This document shows, in pieces, positions 13,669 to 14,905 of a stretch of DNA of 14,905 nt. The position numbers and the translations under genes were made by a program. Position 1 is the first letter of the stretch, and the number at the start of each line of letters is the position of its first letter. The stretch lies in the NCBI GenBank assembly GCA_024679435.1, contig JAIBDK010000017.1, positions 1-14,905 on the forward strand, read 5' to 3'. The DNA is from Gammaproteobacteria bacterium. GTDB lineage: Bacteria > Pseudomonadota > Gammaproteobacteria > Arenicellales > Poriferihabitantaceae. Under the pieces are notes generated by a model that saw nothing but the letters and a program-made list of their open reading frames with translations, was not told the DNA's origin and did not search any database.

Positions 13669-14905
13669 ATGAGCGACCATACAATATATAACTACCGGGT
13701 AGTTAAGCAGTTTGCCATTATGACTGTAGTGTGGGGCATCGTAGGTATGCTGGTTGGTGTGCTGATTGCCGCCCAGTTAGCCTGGCCAGCCCTGAACTTT
13801 GACTTGCCCTGGCTTTCATTTGGAAGACTGAGGCCTCTCCATACCAACGCGGTTATTTTCGCCTTTGGTGGCTGTGCGTTGTTTGCGTCATCCTACTATG
13901 TTGTTCAGAGAACCTGTGGTGTCAGATTGATATCGGATTCCCTGGCTGCGGTTACATTCTGGGGTTGGCAGACAGTTATTGTTCTGGCGGCGATTACGCT
14001 GCCGCTTGGGATAACCTCAAGCAAGGAGTATGCGGAGCTGGAATGGCCTATTGATATTTTGATTACGCTTGTCTGGGTGTCTTATGCCGTCGTGTTTTTT
14101 GGCACGTTGGTAAAGCGTAAAGTCCCACACATTTATGTGGCGAACTGGTTCTTTGGTGCATTTATTCTGACCATTGCAATTCTGCACGTGGTCAACAGCG
14201 CTGCCCTTCCGGTCAGCATGACTAAATCCTATTCCGCATTTGCTGGCGTTCAGGATGCCATGGTGCAATGGTGGTATGGGCATAACGCGGTGGGCTTTTT
14301 CCTGACTGCTGGGTTTCTTGGAATAATGTATTACTTTATTCCCAAGCAGGCGGAACGTCCGGTTTATTCCTACAGGCTTTCGGTTGTGCATTTCTGGGCG
14401 TTGGTATTTACTTATATCTGGGCCGGTCCACACCATCTTCATTACACCGCACTACCGGATTGGGCCCAGTCTCTGGGAATGGTCTTTTCTCTGATTTTGC
14501 TGGCGCCGTCCTGGGGCGGGATGATTAACGGAATTATGACCTTGTCGGGCGCTTGGGAAAAGCTGCGTACCGATCCCATATTGAAATTTCTCATTGTTTC
14601 GGTTTCTTTTTACGGGATGTCCACCTTTGAAGGTCCGATGATGGCGATTAAAACGGTTAATGCCCTGTCGCATTACACCGACTGGACCATCGGGCACGTT
14701 CATTCTGGTGCGCTGGGCTGGGTGGGTTTTGTTTCCATCGGGGCAATGTATTATCTAATCCCGAGATTGTTTAATCGTGAACTCTATAGTGTCAAACTCG
14801 CCGAAAACCATTTCTGGATCGCGACGATTGGCATCGTGCTCTACATTACCTCGATGTGGATTTCTGGCGTAATGCAAGGCTTGATGTGGAGAGCGATTAA
14901 CCCCG
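13669..14905 (+). CDS. ccoN: CcoN, cbb3-type cytochrome c oxidase subunit I (C-terminus outside window)
   Basis: The first 412 residues of a protein usually about 475 long are present. All metal ligands in this part are in place: His58 (LRPLHTN) and His345 for low-spin heme b, His205 (WWYGHNAVGF), His255 and His256 (GPHHLHY) for CuB, His343 (IGHVHSG) for heme b3, and Tyr249 for the His-Tyr crosslink. This numbering is two less than in Pseudomonas stutzeri CcoN as I recall it. Glu321 in STFEGPMMA is also kept. CcoN reduces O2 to water with high affinity and pumps protons in the inner membrane. ATG at 13669-13671 gives the expected N-terminus. ccoO, ccoQ and ccoP are expected downstream. The gene probably shares the FNR/Anr-controlled promoter in front of the YIP1 gene, as no box lies in the 70-base gap. 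Confidence 0.96.
   Translation, partial: MSDHTIYNYRVVKQFAIMTVVWGIVGMLVGVLIAAQLAWPALNFDLPWLSFGRLRPLHTNAVIFAFGGCALFASSYYVVQRTCGVRLISDSLAAVTFWGWQTVIVLAAITLPLGITSSKEYAELEWPIDILITLVWVSYAVVFFGTLVKRKVPHIYVANWFFGAFILTIAILHVVNSAALPVSMTKSYSAFAGVQDAMVQWWYGHNAVGFFLTAGFLGIMYYFIPKQAERPVYSYRLSVVHFWALVFTYIWAGPHHLHYTALPDWAQSLGMVFSLILLAPSWGGMINGIMTLSGAWEKLRTDPILKFLIVSVSFYGMSTFEGPMMAIKTVNALSHYTDWTIGHVHSGALGWVGFVSIGAMYYLIPRLFNRELYSVKLAENHFWIATIGIVLYITSMWISGVMQGLMWRAINP

Overview
The window looks like a chromosomal segment of a gammaproteobacterium with a respiratory, probably facultatively microaerobic lifestyle. This rests on the gene families (CcoN, CcoS and a CcoI-type copper ATPase, a Tat-exported HiPIP) and on FNR/Anr-type operators (TTGAT-N4-ATCAA or TTGAC-N4-GTCAA). 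The genus cannot be fixed by eye. I see no rRNA, tRNA, CRISPR array, insertion sequence or phage gene.

Left part (1-3824). A minus-strand gene cut by the window edge encodes the N-terminal half of an aminoglycoside-phosphotransferase-fold protein. Just upstream of it, on the same strand, lies what looks like a decayed lipocalin fragment that no normal gene call would show. On the plus strand follow an APC-family amino-acid/polyamine-type permease and, after a well-formed FNR/Anr-dependent promoter, a tandem universal stress protein with a small coiled-coil protein.

Middle part (3825-9141). A gene-poor stretch of about 480 bases holds a TGA-interrupted minus-strand reading frame and a 22-codon plus-strand ORF with a good ribosome binding site. 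Then comes a likely metabolic cluster: a class V PLP-dependent enzyme (cysteine-desulfurase-like fold), a tartrate/D-malate-type beta-decarboxylating dehydrogenase, a 35-codon ORF overlapping it by ATGA that resembles the start of a VOC domain, and a complete VOC (glyoxalase/dioxygenase superfamily) protein. Convergent to these is a class III nucleotide cyclase fused to a TolB-like domain and TPR repeats.

Right part (9289-14905). This is a cbb3 cytochrome oxidase locus built around a divergent control region at 12705-12995. Leftward run HiPIP, hemerythrin, ccoI and ccoS with short gaps. Rightward run a YIP1-family membrane protein and ccoN, the latter cut by the window end. The control region has two FNR/Anr boxes, one correctly placed for a leftward promoter and one for a rightward promoter. 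The simplest reading is coordinated low-oxygen induction of the high-affinity oxidase subunit, its copper pump and assembly factor, a soluble electron carrier (HiPIP) and an O2- or iron-binding hemerythrin. The universal stress protein carries the same type of operator and probably belongs to the same regulon.
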